Origin: an uncultured Clostridia bacterium
Lineage (GTDB): Bacteria > Bacillota > Clostridia > Oscillospirales > Acutalibacteraceae
NCBI GenBank assembly: GCA_937896885.1
Contig: CALBNX010000049.1
Location: 1 to 32,654 of the forward strand
Direction of reading: 5' to 3'
Length of the DNA stretch: 32,654 bases
Part shown: in pieces, positions 1 to 8,308 of the stretch
Numbering within the stretch: position 1 is the first letter of the stretch
Layout: every line of letters starts with the position of its first letter
Made by a program: the position numbers and the translations under genes
Notes under the pieces: model-generated
Told to the model about the DNA's origin: nothing
The model's database searches: none
Seen by the model: the letters and a program-made list of their open reading frames with translations, nothing else

Positions 1-55
1 CGAAACCGTAAATCATACCATTGATTTCACCAGCGTTATTTACATCAACAACTGC
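1..55. repeat. Left copy of the exact 55-bp terminal inverted repeat
   Basis: These 55 bases are the exact reverse complement of 32600-32654; the match stops at base 56. Both copies encode the same peptide in the two edge genes. Confidence 0.98.
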
Positions 56-718
56 GTCAAATGGTGCATTTTTGTTGAGTGTAAGTGTGTTTTTTTCTTC
101 ACCTATTTTAATGTTTGCCGTTGCGTTTTCAAGCTCTTTGTTTTCAACATTTTCAGGAACCTCTGTAATTTTTGTGCCACTTGTTGTTGCACCAAAATAG
201 AGCATACCTTTTGCATTTTCACTTGTTTTCGCTGATTCCTCAACTACTTTTACTACCGCATTACCTGAAACATCTGCTTTTGCAGTAACTTTGAACGTAA
301 GAACAACTGAATTTATTGATTCTGCAACCGTCGCATTCGCTTCACCAATATATGTTGCAAGCACAAAGCCAAACTTGTTTGCATCAATGTCTGTATTTGC
401 ATAAACTTTTGCTGTATCAACACTTTGAATGTCGGTTGTTGCCTCTGCCACTAAATACCCTGTCAAAGTTGCTGTTGCTTCACTTATATCAACCAATGTT
501 TTATCATAAAAAACAGGAATTGACATTGTTGCAACAGGATAATTTGTTGTAACTTTTACTGAAATTGTTGCAGACTCCCCAGCCAAAAGAACTTCTTTAT
601 CGGTAGTTATCTGAATATCAGTTGTTTTCGCATTTGCAACTGATGTTACAATTACCGTGGCAATCAAAAGTGTAAAAGCCAGAACAAAAGCAACAATTTT
701 TGATTTTTTGTTTTTCAT
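1..718 (-). CDS. Secreted cohesin-like domain protein, 3' end cut by window edge
   Basis: The reading frame opens at ATG 718 and runs off the left edge, giving 239 visible residues. Residues 1-30 form a Sec signal peptide: Lys-rich start, long hydrophobic core, cleavage likely after SVANA. Residues 31 to about 195 are beta-rich and follow a cohesin/CBM-like pattern: GESATISVKV, then PVFYDKTLVDIS, then SINSVVLTFKVTAKAD. A short linker leads to DAVVDVNNAGEINGMIYGF at the edge, the same peptide that ends the giant protein at the right edge. A perfect-spacing promoter lies just upstream, so it is probably transcribed on its own as well as from mrp. The likely role is an exported cell-surface or scaffold-type protein. 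Cohesin assignment is by pattern only; another immunoglobulin-like adhesion fold is possible. Confidence 0.75.
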   Translation of the reverse strand, partial: MKNKKSKIVAFVLAFTLLIATVIVTSVANAKTTDIQITTDKEVLLAGESATISVKVTTNYPVATMSIPVFYDKTLVDISEATATLTGYLVAEATTDIQSVDTAKVYANTDIDANKFGFVLATYIGEANATVAESINSVVLTFKVTAKADVSGNAVVKVVEESAKTSENAKGMLYFGATTSGTKITEVPENVENKELENATANIKIGEEKNTLTLNKNAPFDAVVDVNNAGEINGMIYGF

Positions 719-720
719 AG

Positions 721-739
721 TATTATCACCTTTTTAAAG
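721..739 (-). promoter_or_regulatory. Small hairpin over the ribosome site of the cohesin-like gene
   Basis: Just upstream of ATG 718 the minus strand has ACCTTT and AAAGGT separated by two A residues. The Shine-Dalgarno AAGGTG sits in the right arm. The 6-bp stem could reduce translation initiation; it is short, so the effect is uncertain. Confidence 0.35.
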
Positions 740-750
740 GTCTTTTTTTC

Positions 751-779
751 ATTCTATCATTTAGCTTTTTTCAAGTCAA
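751..779 (-). promoter_or_regulatory. Sigma-A type promoter for the cohesin-like gene
   Basis: On the minus strand TTGACT (779-774) is followed after exactly 17 bases by TAGAAT (756-751). Transcription would start near 744, about 26 bases before the ATG at 718. It lies in the 71-bp gap after mrp, so the gene can be expressed apart from the long upstream gene string. Confidence 0.65.
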
Positions 780-789
780 GGATTATTGC

Positions 790-1605
<816 letters not shown>

Positions 1606-1648
1606 TTATATAACCTCTTTTCAAGATAGATAAAAAATAACTATTTTG

Positions 1649-3010
1649 TTATTTGCCCACACAGAATTGTGCAAATATTTCATTAACAACCAATTCAGTT
1701 GCTTTTTCACCTGTTAAAATCATAAGATTTTCAATGGCTGAGTCAAGACAAACTGTAACCGCATCCATTGTGAGACCAAGGCTTAGTGCGTTTTCTGCAT
1801 CATATAGTGCCTCAAGAGCTTTTTTACAGCATTCACACTGGCGCTCATTGACAACTGCAACGGCAGATGTGTCAAAGTCAGCTGTTCCTAAAAGTTCTTC
1901 AACTGCTTTTGAAAGGACATCTTTTCCTATGCCTTTTTTAGCAGAGATAAAAACTGTCTGCGAGAAATTCTTTTCGATTTCACCGTTTAGATGGTTTTCG
2001 TCTAAATCGGTTTTATTGACAACTCCTATTGTTTTTTTACCTTTACAAAGCTCAATCAATCGTCTGTCAGAATCATTTAACGGACGACTTGCATCGAAAA
2101 CCGCGAGAACTAATTCAGCTTTTTCAAGTCTTTTAACCGCTCTATCAACACCAATACTCTCAACAAGGTCGTCGGTTTCACGAACCCCCGCTGTATCAGC
2201 AAGTCGAAGTGTGATTCCACCAACATTCACAGTATCTTCAACAATATCCCTTGTTGTGCCCGCAATTTCAGTAACAATTGATTTTTCTGTGCCTGAAAGC
2301 AAATTCATAAGTGTTGATTTGCCAACATTGGGACAACCTACAATAGCAGTATCAACGCCTTCCATTATAATTTGCCCTGTCGAAAAGTCTTTTATAAGTT
2401 TTTCTAGACTTGCTATACTTATTTCAATATGCTCGCCTAAATTATTTGCACTCAAATCTTCAATTTCTTCATAGGGGTAGTCAACCCACGCTGAAAGAAG
2501 AGCCAAATCATAAACTAATTTATCGGTAATACCTTTAATTTCTTTAAAAAGTCTTCCCTCTAACACACCAAGAGCAATTTTTTCTGCTTGTTCACCCTGT
2601 GCGGAAATCACATTCATAACAGATTCGGCGCTTGTTAAGTCCATTTTGCCATTCAAAAATGCTCTTTTTGTAAATTCACCTGCTTCTGCTGGGACAGCTC
2701 CTGCTTGGAAAGCTGCTTTTAGAACCTTATCTGTTACAAAAAGACCACCGTGGCAAGATATTTCAACAACATCTTCACCTGTATAACTTTTGGGAGCTCT
2801 GAAAAGAAGAGCAACCACTGTGTCAATGTCACATTCTTCGTCGTGAGCCTTTCCATAAAGAGCAGAATATCCATCTATTTCGCAAAGCTTTTTTCCACTG
2901 AATGAAGAAAAAATTTTGTCGCCAATCTTAATAGCATCTTCACCTGAAATTCTCACAACGCCGATACCACCCGGCGCTCTGCCAGTTGAAATTGCTGCTA
3001 TTGTGCTCAT
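1649..3010 (-). CDS. mnmE: tRNA uridine-5-carboxymethylaminomethyl(34) synthesis GTPase MnmE
   Basis: MnmE is the GTPase that works with MnmG to modify the wobble uridine U34 of certain tRNAs. The 453-residue protein has the N-terminal tetrahydrofolate-binding domain (1-118), a helical domain, and an inserted G domain: G1 GCPNVGKS at 225-232, GTTRD 251-255, DTAG 272-275, NKTD 332-335. It ends in the family C-terminus FCVGK with the conserved Cys450. I place the start at ATG 3010 because AGGTGA lies 5-6 bases upstream. An in-frame GTG at 3019 overlaps that ribosome site and would add only MKK. The 5' end overlaps the tadA frame by 71 bp. In Bacillus mnmE precedes mnmG; here it sits on the other side of the origin. 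Confidence 0.97.
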   Translation of the reverse strand: MSTIAAISTGRAPGGIGVVRISGEDAIKIGDKIFSSFSGKKLCEIDGYSALYGKAHDEECDIDTVVALLFRAPKSYTGEDVVEISCHGGLFVTDKVLKAAFQAGAVPAEAGEFTKRAFLNGKMDLTSAESVMNVISAQGEQAEKIALGVLEGRLFKEIKGITDKLVYDLALLSAWVDYPYEEIEDLSANNLGEHIEISIASLEKLIKDFSTGQIIMEGVDTAIVGCPNVGKSTLMNLLSGTEKSIVTEIAGTTRDIVEDTVNVGGITLRLADTAGVRETDDLVESIGVDRAVKRLEKAELVLAVFDASRPLNDSDRRLIELCKGKKTIGVVNKTDLDENHLNGEIEKNFSQTVFISAKKGIGKDVLSKAVEELLGTADFDTSAVAVVNERQCECCKKALEALYDAENALSLGLTMDAVTVCLDSAIENLMILTGEKATELVVNEIFAQFCVGK

Positions 3011-3473
3011 TTTCTTCACCTGCTTTGCTCTTGCGTAAATCTTTAAAAAAATTTGTAAGTATGTGGGAGCATTCAGTTTCTAATATCCCACTCTCATATT
3101 GTGGCTTATGAGTAAAATTCATATCAAAAAGCTGTGCAACCGAAACGACAGCACCATTTTTTTCATCTTTTGCCCCGAAATATACATTTTTTATTCGTGA
3201 ATTTATTATTGCACCCGCGCACATTGGACAAGGCTCAAGTGTAACATACATATCACAATGCCAAAGTCTCCATCCACCAAGCTTTGCGCAAGCTTGATTT
3301 ATTGCTTCAATTTCAGCGTGATGTAAAGCGTTTTTTACAGTTTCACGCTTATTTCTACCCTCGCCTACTATTTCGCCATTGCAAACAACAACAGCACCAA
3401 CGGGCACTTCACCTTCATCTGCTGAAAGTTTTGCTAGTTGCAATGCATAACTCATATAATATTCTTTATTCAT
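2940..3473 (-). CDS. tadA: tRNA adenosine(34) deaminase TadA with out-of-frame tail
   Basis: TadA converts A34 to inosine in tRNA-Arg. Zinc and catalytic motifs are intact: HAE at 52-54 and PCPMC at 81-85, with EVPVGAVVV near the start. The family body ends at about residue 150 (NFFKDLRKSK). The last 27 residues are encoded over the ribosome site and first codons of mnmE in another frame and look like read-on sequence, not a domain. So either the tadA stop codon was lost and the tail is tolerated, or a base error removed it. The ATG at 3473 lies two bases after the stop of the CPBP gene and has only a weak ribosome site; Met7 is an alternative start. Translation is probably coupled to its neighbours. 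Confidence 0.95.
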   Translation of the reverse strand: MNKEYYMSYALQLAKLSADEGEVPVGAVVVCNGEIVGEGRNKRETVKNALHHAEIEAINQACAKLGGWRLWHCDMYVTLEPCPMCAGAIINSRIKNVYFGAKDEKNGAVVSVAQLFDMNFTHKPQYESGILETECSHILTNFFKDLRKSKAGEENEHNSSNFNWQSAGWYRRCENFR

Positions 3474-3475
3474 AA

Positions 3476-4531
3476 TTAAGATTCTGAAATACTTGTAAGT
3501 GTTGTAACAACCATAAGAACAATTGCCATAATCATTGGTACATTAACAAACACCGACTTAATTTTTTCTGTCGTATTCAATGAATTGACACCTTTTGCCA
3601 AATTGACTTTATAATTCATTGAACGATATTTATTAAATGCAAAAATTCCAGCAACAGTCATAACACCAAGTGTCAAAAGAGTTAAAACATTAGCCGTTGT
3701 CACACTAAAATTACTGTCAAAAGCTGTAATAATTACAGAATAGAAATTATTAAAGAAATGTAAAATAATTGACGGCCAAAGACTACCTGTTGCAACCATA
3801 ACATAGCCAAAATATATTCCTGCAATAACTGTATATGGAATTTGCACCATATTGCCGTGGAGAAGTGAGAATATCACAGCTGACACAACAATTGCAAAAC
3901 CATCACCAAATCTGCGCAACGGTTGAAGAAGAACACCACGAATTGCAATTTCTTCTAATATTGCAGGGATAATGGCAACAAACAATGTCATAAACAAAAA
4001 GTCTTTGACACTTGTAACTGACATATCTTCCATTCCACTAGTGAAATCAACACCCATAAAACTTTGAATCATTAAAGAAACAAAATTTATCAAAAGTGTT
4101 GAAAGTAATGTAAGTGGCAAAAATACAATAACAAGATATGTTGATGCTTTTCTGTTATAAGTTGTACCCATAGGAAGTATTCCTGTAATTTTCTTTTTTC
4201 TCAACATTATATAGGTTGCCAGAAATGGTAATCCAATAAACAAAACTGTTGCAATTGAAGAAAATGCCCAAGAACCTACCCCTTGGTCATAGATAAAATC
4301 TAATTCCAAGGATGTTTTTGAATACAAAAAGGCTACAAATAAGCCAATCAAAGTTGACATAACAAAATAAACAACTATTGAAAAACCACAAAGTGCCCCT
4401 ATTGTTTTGAGAATCTTTTTATCGTTTTTCTTCTCTTGTTGCTTCTCAAAATATTCATTTGTATTATTTTCTTGTCTATAACCATAGGGTTGATAATTAT
4501 CAACCCTATTATTTAAATTATTATTTTCCAT
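3476..4531 (-). CDS. CPBP-family intramembrane metalloprotease (CAAX/Abi type)
   Basis: A 351-residue polytopic membrane protein of the CPBP (CaaX protease and bacteriocin-processing) family. Motif 1 is EEIAIRG (Glu193, Glu194, Arg198), motif 2 contains FSLLHGN with His225, and motif 3 is LHFFNN with His258, the expected metal and catalytic residues. About eight hydrophobic segments lie between residues 45 and 348. The first 40 residues are hydrophilic and Asn/Gln-rich, and their codons include a 26-bp perfect palindrome. Substrate unknown: family members process prenylated proteins or peptides, or give bacteriocin self-immunity. AGGGA lies upstream of ATG 4531. It sits between an LCP ligase and tadA, and nothing in that context names its target. 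Confidence 0.9.
   Translation of the reverse strand: MENNNLNNRVDNYQPYGYRQENNTNEYFEKQQEKKNDKKILKTIGALCGFSIVVYFVMSTLIGLFVAFLYSKTSLELDFIYDQGVGSWAFSSIATVLFIGLPFLATYIMLRKKKITGILPMGTTYNRKASTYLVIVFLPLTLLSTLLINFVSLMIQSFMGVDFTSGMEDMSVTSVKDFLFMTLFVAIIPAILEEIAIRGVLLQPLRRFGDGFAIVVSAVIFSLLHGNMVQIPYTVIAGIYFGYVMVATGSLWPSIILHFFNNFYSVIITAFDSNFSVTTANVLTLLTLGVMTVAGIFAFNKYRSMNYKVNLAKGVNSLNTTEKIKSVFVNVPMIMAIVLMVVTTLTSISES
4484..4509. repeat. 26-bp perfect palindrome inside the CPBP gene start
   Basis: Each half is ATAGGGTTGATAA followed directly by its reverse complement, with no mismatch. It encodes residues around RVDNYQPYG of the CPBP protease. It could form an 11-bp hairpin with a 4-base loop in mRNA, 22 bases inside the gene, or bind a dimeric protein as DNA. 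Confidence 0.9.
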
Positions 4532-4563
4532 TGAAAATCCCTGATAAATACAAATTTTTGTTT

Positions 4564-5724
4564 TTATTTAATAACATCAAGCGCTGTTTTTCTTTCTTCT
4601 GGAAGATTAATATTAGTCTCTCCATAAAGTTCCATTTGCAGTTTTTGTGCAACTAACGGATAGTCAACAACCCAAATCCAAGCAGTTGATTTCGAACTGT
4701 AACCGCGACGAGCGTCTTCTGTTGGCATTGTGAATTCACTGATTTCATATTTTGCCCAACCTTCAGTTACAGCCTTTGTTGCATATGATAAAATATCTTT
4801 CTTTGGAATATTAGTTCTCACATTTGCTAAAACAACATCAAAAACTTCATTGATTTCAGAAAGTGATGCGTTTACGCATTTGTCAATAAGAGCATTTACA
4901 ATCTGACGTTGGCGAGCAACACGACTAACATCACCATTTGCATCTGTATATCTTACTCGACTGAATTTTAATGCCTGTTCACCATTAAGAAGAACATTAT
5001 TTCCACTTGGGAAGCCTTGCCCTAAGAATTTGGCAACATAAGCAGGTACATCAACTCTGACACCACCAAGTACATCAATAACATGTACAAAGGAATCAAA
5101 GTCAACAAGTGCATATCCGTCAATCTCAATCTTATAATCATTTTCAATCGTTTCAACAAGATATGGTGCCCCACCGTTTGCACAAGCAGCGTTGAGTTTA
5201 GCATAACTATCAAACTGGTCCATATAAGTATAGCTATCACGCATAAATGAAACTAACTTAATTTTCTTTTCTGATTTATTGATTGAAACAAGCATCATAA
5301 CATCAGTATTACCTTTGTCTGTAATTGATGCTCTGCCTGATTCTGTTGATGATGCATCACTACCAATAAGCAAAACATTTAGAATGTTTTTGTTGCTCAT
5401 CTTCTGACCACCATTAGTAGCCCAGTTCTTAAGAATTTCTCTGAAACTGTTACCTGTTGCATCATCCATTTCGCCGAAATCAAGCATTTCATCGTCAACA
5501 AATTCCTGATTAGGAGCAATTGTTGTTTGCTCGGTATCATAATCAATTCTGTTAAGCTTATCATTTACATACCAGACTGCAAAACCAGCAACAAATAAGA
5601 AAAACGCTAAAAGTATGCAAAGAATAATCACAAGAGTTTTCTTTTTCTTGCTCATTGGTTTCTTTTCTTTTTTTATAGTTTCTTCAGTCACTTCGGCTGA
5701 TACTTTTTTCTCGTTTTCACTCAT
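4564..5724 (-). CDS. LytR-CpsA-Psr (LCP) family cell-wall glycopolymer ligase
   Basis: A 386-residue membrane-anchored enzyme. A charged cytoplasmic N-terminus (1-29) precedes one membrane span at about 30-51, and the rest is extracellular. The LCP domain begins near residue 115 with NVLLIGSD. It contains the polyprenyl-phosphate binding arginines in SFMRDSY and FSRVRYTD...RVARQRQ, and the aspartate in KGNTDVMMLVS. LCP proteins attach wall teichoic acid, capsule or other glycopolymers to peptidoglycan from lipid carriers. ATG 5724 has AAGGAAAG upstream. It lies 30 bp after gyrA, probably in the same transcript. No glycopolymer synthesis genes are nearby, so the polymer cannot be named. Confidence 0.94.
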   Translation of the reverse strand: MSENEKKVSAEVTEETIKKEKKPMSKKKKTLVIILCILLAFFLFVAGFAVWYVNDKLNRIDYDTEQTTIAPNQEFVDDEMLDFGEMDDATGNSFREILKNWATNGGQKMSNKNILNVLLIGSDASSTESGRASITDKGNTDVMMLVSINKSEKKIKLVSFMRDSYTYMDQFDSYAKLNAACANGGAPYLVETIENDYKIEIDGYALVDFDSFVHVIDVLGGVRVDVPAYVAKFLGQGFPSGNNVLLNGEQALKFSRVRYTDANGDVSRVARQRQIVNALIDKCVNASLSEINEVFDVVLANVRTNIPKKDILSYATKAVTEGWAKYEISEFTMPTEDARRGYSSKSTAWIWVVDYPLVAQKLQMELYGETNINLPEERKTALDVIK

Positions 5725-5754
5725 AATATATCTTTCCTTTCACAGTAAGAATAA

Positions 5755-8277
5755 TTATTCCTCGTTAGTACCCTCATCTACTGAAACATCTTCAATTTCT
5801 TCGTCATCTTCGTGTGCTGCGAGAGAAATTGTAACTACCTTTTCACCATCTTTTGTCTTCATAAGGATAACGCCCTTTGATGGACGGTTACATTCTCTTA
5901 CCTGTTCAGCAGGAAGACGAATGATAACACCGTCAGAAGAAATCATAATGATATCCTGATTTTCTTCTACCATTTCAACGGCACAAACTTCACCATACTG
6001 CTCTGTATGATAGTTTGTAAGACCTTTACCACCACGGTTCTGAACACGATAATTAGAAACGTCACTTCTTCTGCCGTAGCCTTTTTCACTGATTGTAAGA
6101 ACTTTACCCTCATTATTGAAGATAACCATACCTACAACTTCGTCACCCTCAGCGAGAGTAATTGCGCGAACACCACGAGCAGTTCTGCCGATTGCACGAG
6201 CATCATTTTCCTTAAAGCAGATGCTCATACCCATGCGAGTTGCAACCATAAGATTTTGTTCACCGTCAGTAAGCTTAACCCAACGGAGTTCATCACCCTC
6301 GTCAAGATTAATTGCAATAATGCCGCTCTTACGGATATTCTTATATGCATCAAGCTCTGTTCTCTTGATAACACCGTTCTTTGTAGCCATACAAAGGAAG
6401 TATTTATCTTCACCAAAGTCTGGAACACGAAGCATTGCAGTAACTTTTTCGTCAGCAGTAATTGGAAGAATATTAACAATATTCATACCCTTACTTGTTC
6501 GAGTACCTTCAGGAATTTCGTAACCTTTAAGACGATACATCTTACCTTCTGATGTAAAGAAAAGAATGTAATCGTGAGATGAGCAAATGAACATACTTTC
6601 AGCATAATCTTCTTCACGACGGCTCATACCCTTGATACCCTTACCGCCACGACGCTGTACCTGATAGGTTTCAACAGGTTGACGTTTGATATAACCCATC
6701 TTTGTAAGAGTAAATACGCAATCTTCTTCTGCAATAAGGTCTTCAATATCAACTTCACCAAGAACATTTGAAATTTCTGTTCTTCTGTCGTCACTATATT
6801 TTTTACCAATAGTAGAAAGTTCATCCTTTAAGATTTCTTTAACCTTTGTTTCAGAGCCGAGAATTTCGAGATATTCTGCAATTTTAATTCTCAATTCGTC
6901 ACGCTCTGCAATAATTTTCTGAATTTCAAGACCTGCAAGTTGTCCAAGACGGAATGCAACAATAGCAGATGCCTGTGGGTCATCAAAGTCGAATTTTTCC
7001 ATAATTGCGACCTTTGCTTCTGCTTGACCACCCTTACAACCACGGATTGTTGCGATAATCTCGTCAACAATATCAATAGCACGAGCAAGACCTTCGAGAA
7101 TGTGTTCTCTCGCCTGAGCTTTGTTAAGGTCAAATTGTGTTCTTCTTGTGATAATCTCACACTGGAACTTGATATATTCTTCAATAATCTGTTTGAGTGT
7201 TAAGATTTTTGGTTCACCATTAACAAGTGCCAACTGAATGATACCATAAGAAATCTGAAGTTGAGTCATCTGATATAACTGATTAAGCACAACCTGTGGG
7301 TTAGCGTCGCGCTTTAAGTCAATAACGATTTTCATACCGCCGCCACGCTTTGATGAATAGTCGTTAATATCAGAAAGACCTTCAATTCTCTTATCCTTAT
7401 GTAAATCAGCAATAGACTCAATAAGTCTTGCCTTGTTTACCTGATAAGGAAGTTCAGTAATAATAATCTGGAATCTGCCATTTTTCTCATTTTCAATGAT
7501 TTCTGCACGGCCACGAAGAGTAATCTTGCCACGACCGGTAGCATAAGCAGCACGAATACCTGCTCGTCCCATAATAATTCCGCTTGTTGGGAAATCAGGT
7601 CCTTTGATATGTTCCATAATATCGTCAAGCTCTGCTTCAGGATTATCAATTACACAGCAGATACCGTCAATAAGTTCACCAAGATTATGTGGTGGAATGT
7701 TAGTTGCCATACCAACCGCGATACCAGTTGAGCCGTTTGCCAAAAGGTTTGGATATCTTGATGGCAAAACAGTAGGCTCTTTAAGACGGTCATCATAGTT
7801 TGTTGTAAAATCAACTGTATCTTTATCAATATTTGTAAGCATTTCAAGAGCAATTTTGCTCATTCTTGACTCTGTATAACGGTATGCAGCAGGTGGGTCA
7901 CCGTCAACTGAACCAAAGTTACCGTGTCCGTCAACAAGAACATATCTCATTGAGAAATCCTGTGCAAGACGAACCATTGCATCATAAACAGATGCGTCAC
8001 CGTGTGGATGGTATCTACCAAGCACTGAACCGACTGTGTCAGCACATTTACGGTGTGGCTTGTCAGGATAAAGTGAATTTTCATACATTGTATAAAGAAT
8101 TCTTCTGTGAACAGGTTTTAAACCGTCTCGCACATCTGGAAGTGCACGAGCAGTAATAACTGACATTGAGTAGTCAAGGAATGATTTTCTCATTTCCTTG
8201 TTAATCTCAACATTTATAATATTCTGTTCTTCAAGTGGAACATATCCACTAAGATTAGGATTGTTAGCTTTACTCAT
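5755..8277 (-). CDS. gyrA: DNA gyrase subunit A
   Basis: The breakage-rejoining subunit of gyrase, which introduces negative supercoils. The 840-residue protein carries the catalytic tyrosine at Tyr134 (AYRYTE) in the winged-helix domain, and the C-terminal DNA-wrapping domain with GyrA-box QRRGGKG; a degenerate second copy, QNRGGKG, lies further on. That box separates gyrase from topoisomerase IV. In the quinolone-resistance region the sequence is HPHGDASVYD, with Ala95 at the place of E. coli Ser83 and Asp99 at Asp87. Ala at this place, as in mycobacterial GyrA, is known to weaken fluoroquinolone binding. The acidic tail is typical. ATG 8277 has GAGGT six bases upstream. It is 31 bp after gyrB. 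Confidence 0.98.
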   Translation of the reverse strand: MSKANNPNLSGYVPLEEQNIINVEINKEMRKSFLDYSMSVITARALPDVRDGLKPVHRRILYTMYENSLYPDKPHRKCADTVGSVLGRYHPHGDASVYDAMVRLAQDFSMRYVLVDGHGNFGSVDGDPPAAYRYTESRMSKIALEMLTNIDKDTVDFTTNYDDRLKEPTVLPSRYPNLLANGSTGIAVGMATNIPPHNLGELIDGICCVIDNPEAELDDIMEHIKGPDFPTSGIIMGRAGIRAAYATGRGKITLRGRAEIIENEKNGRFQIIITELPYQVNKARLIESIADLHKDKRIEGLSDINDYSSKRGGGMKIVIDLKRDANPQVVLNQLYQMTQLQISYGIIQLALVNGEPKILTLKQIIEEYIKFQCEIITRRTQFDLNKAQAREHILEGLARAIDIVDEIIATIRGCKGGQAEAKVAIMEKFDFDDPQASAIVAFRLGQLAGLEIQKIIAERDELRIKIAEYLEILGSETKVKEILKDELSTIGKKYSDDRRTEISNVLGEVDIEDLIAEEDCVFTLTKMGYIKRQPVETYQVQRRGGKGIKGMSRREEDYAESMFICSSHDYILFFTSEGKMYRLKGYEIPEGTRTSKGMNIVNILPITADEKVTAMLRVPDFGEDKYFLCMATKNGVIKRTELDAYKNIRKSGIIAINLDEGDELRWVKLTDGEQNLMVATRMGMSICFKENDARAIGRTARGVRAITLAEGDEVVGMVIFNNEGKVLTISEKGYGRRSDVSNYRVQNRGGKGLTNYHTEQYGEVCAVEMVEENQDIIMISSDGVIIRLPAEQVRECNRPSKGVILMKTKDGEKVVTISLAAHEDDEEIEDVSVDEGTNEE

Positions 8278-8308
8278 TTTATTACCTCTATTTTTCTAAC
8301 TCTATAAC

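Noticed and set aside
1653..2474. Long plus-strand frame opposite mnmE
   Set aside because: It is a shadow of mnmE codons: Ser/Thr-rich translation, no ribosome site, no family resemblance. The same holds for 6007-6552 and 8757-9368 opposite gyrA and gyrB.
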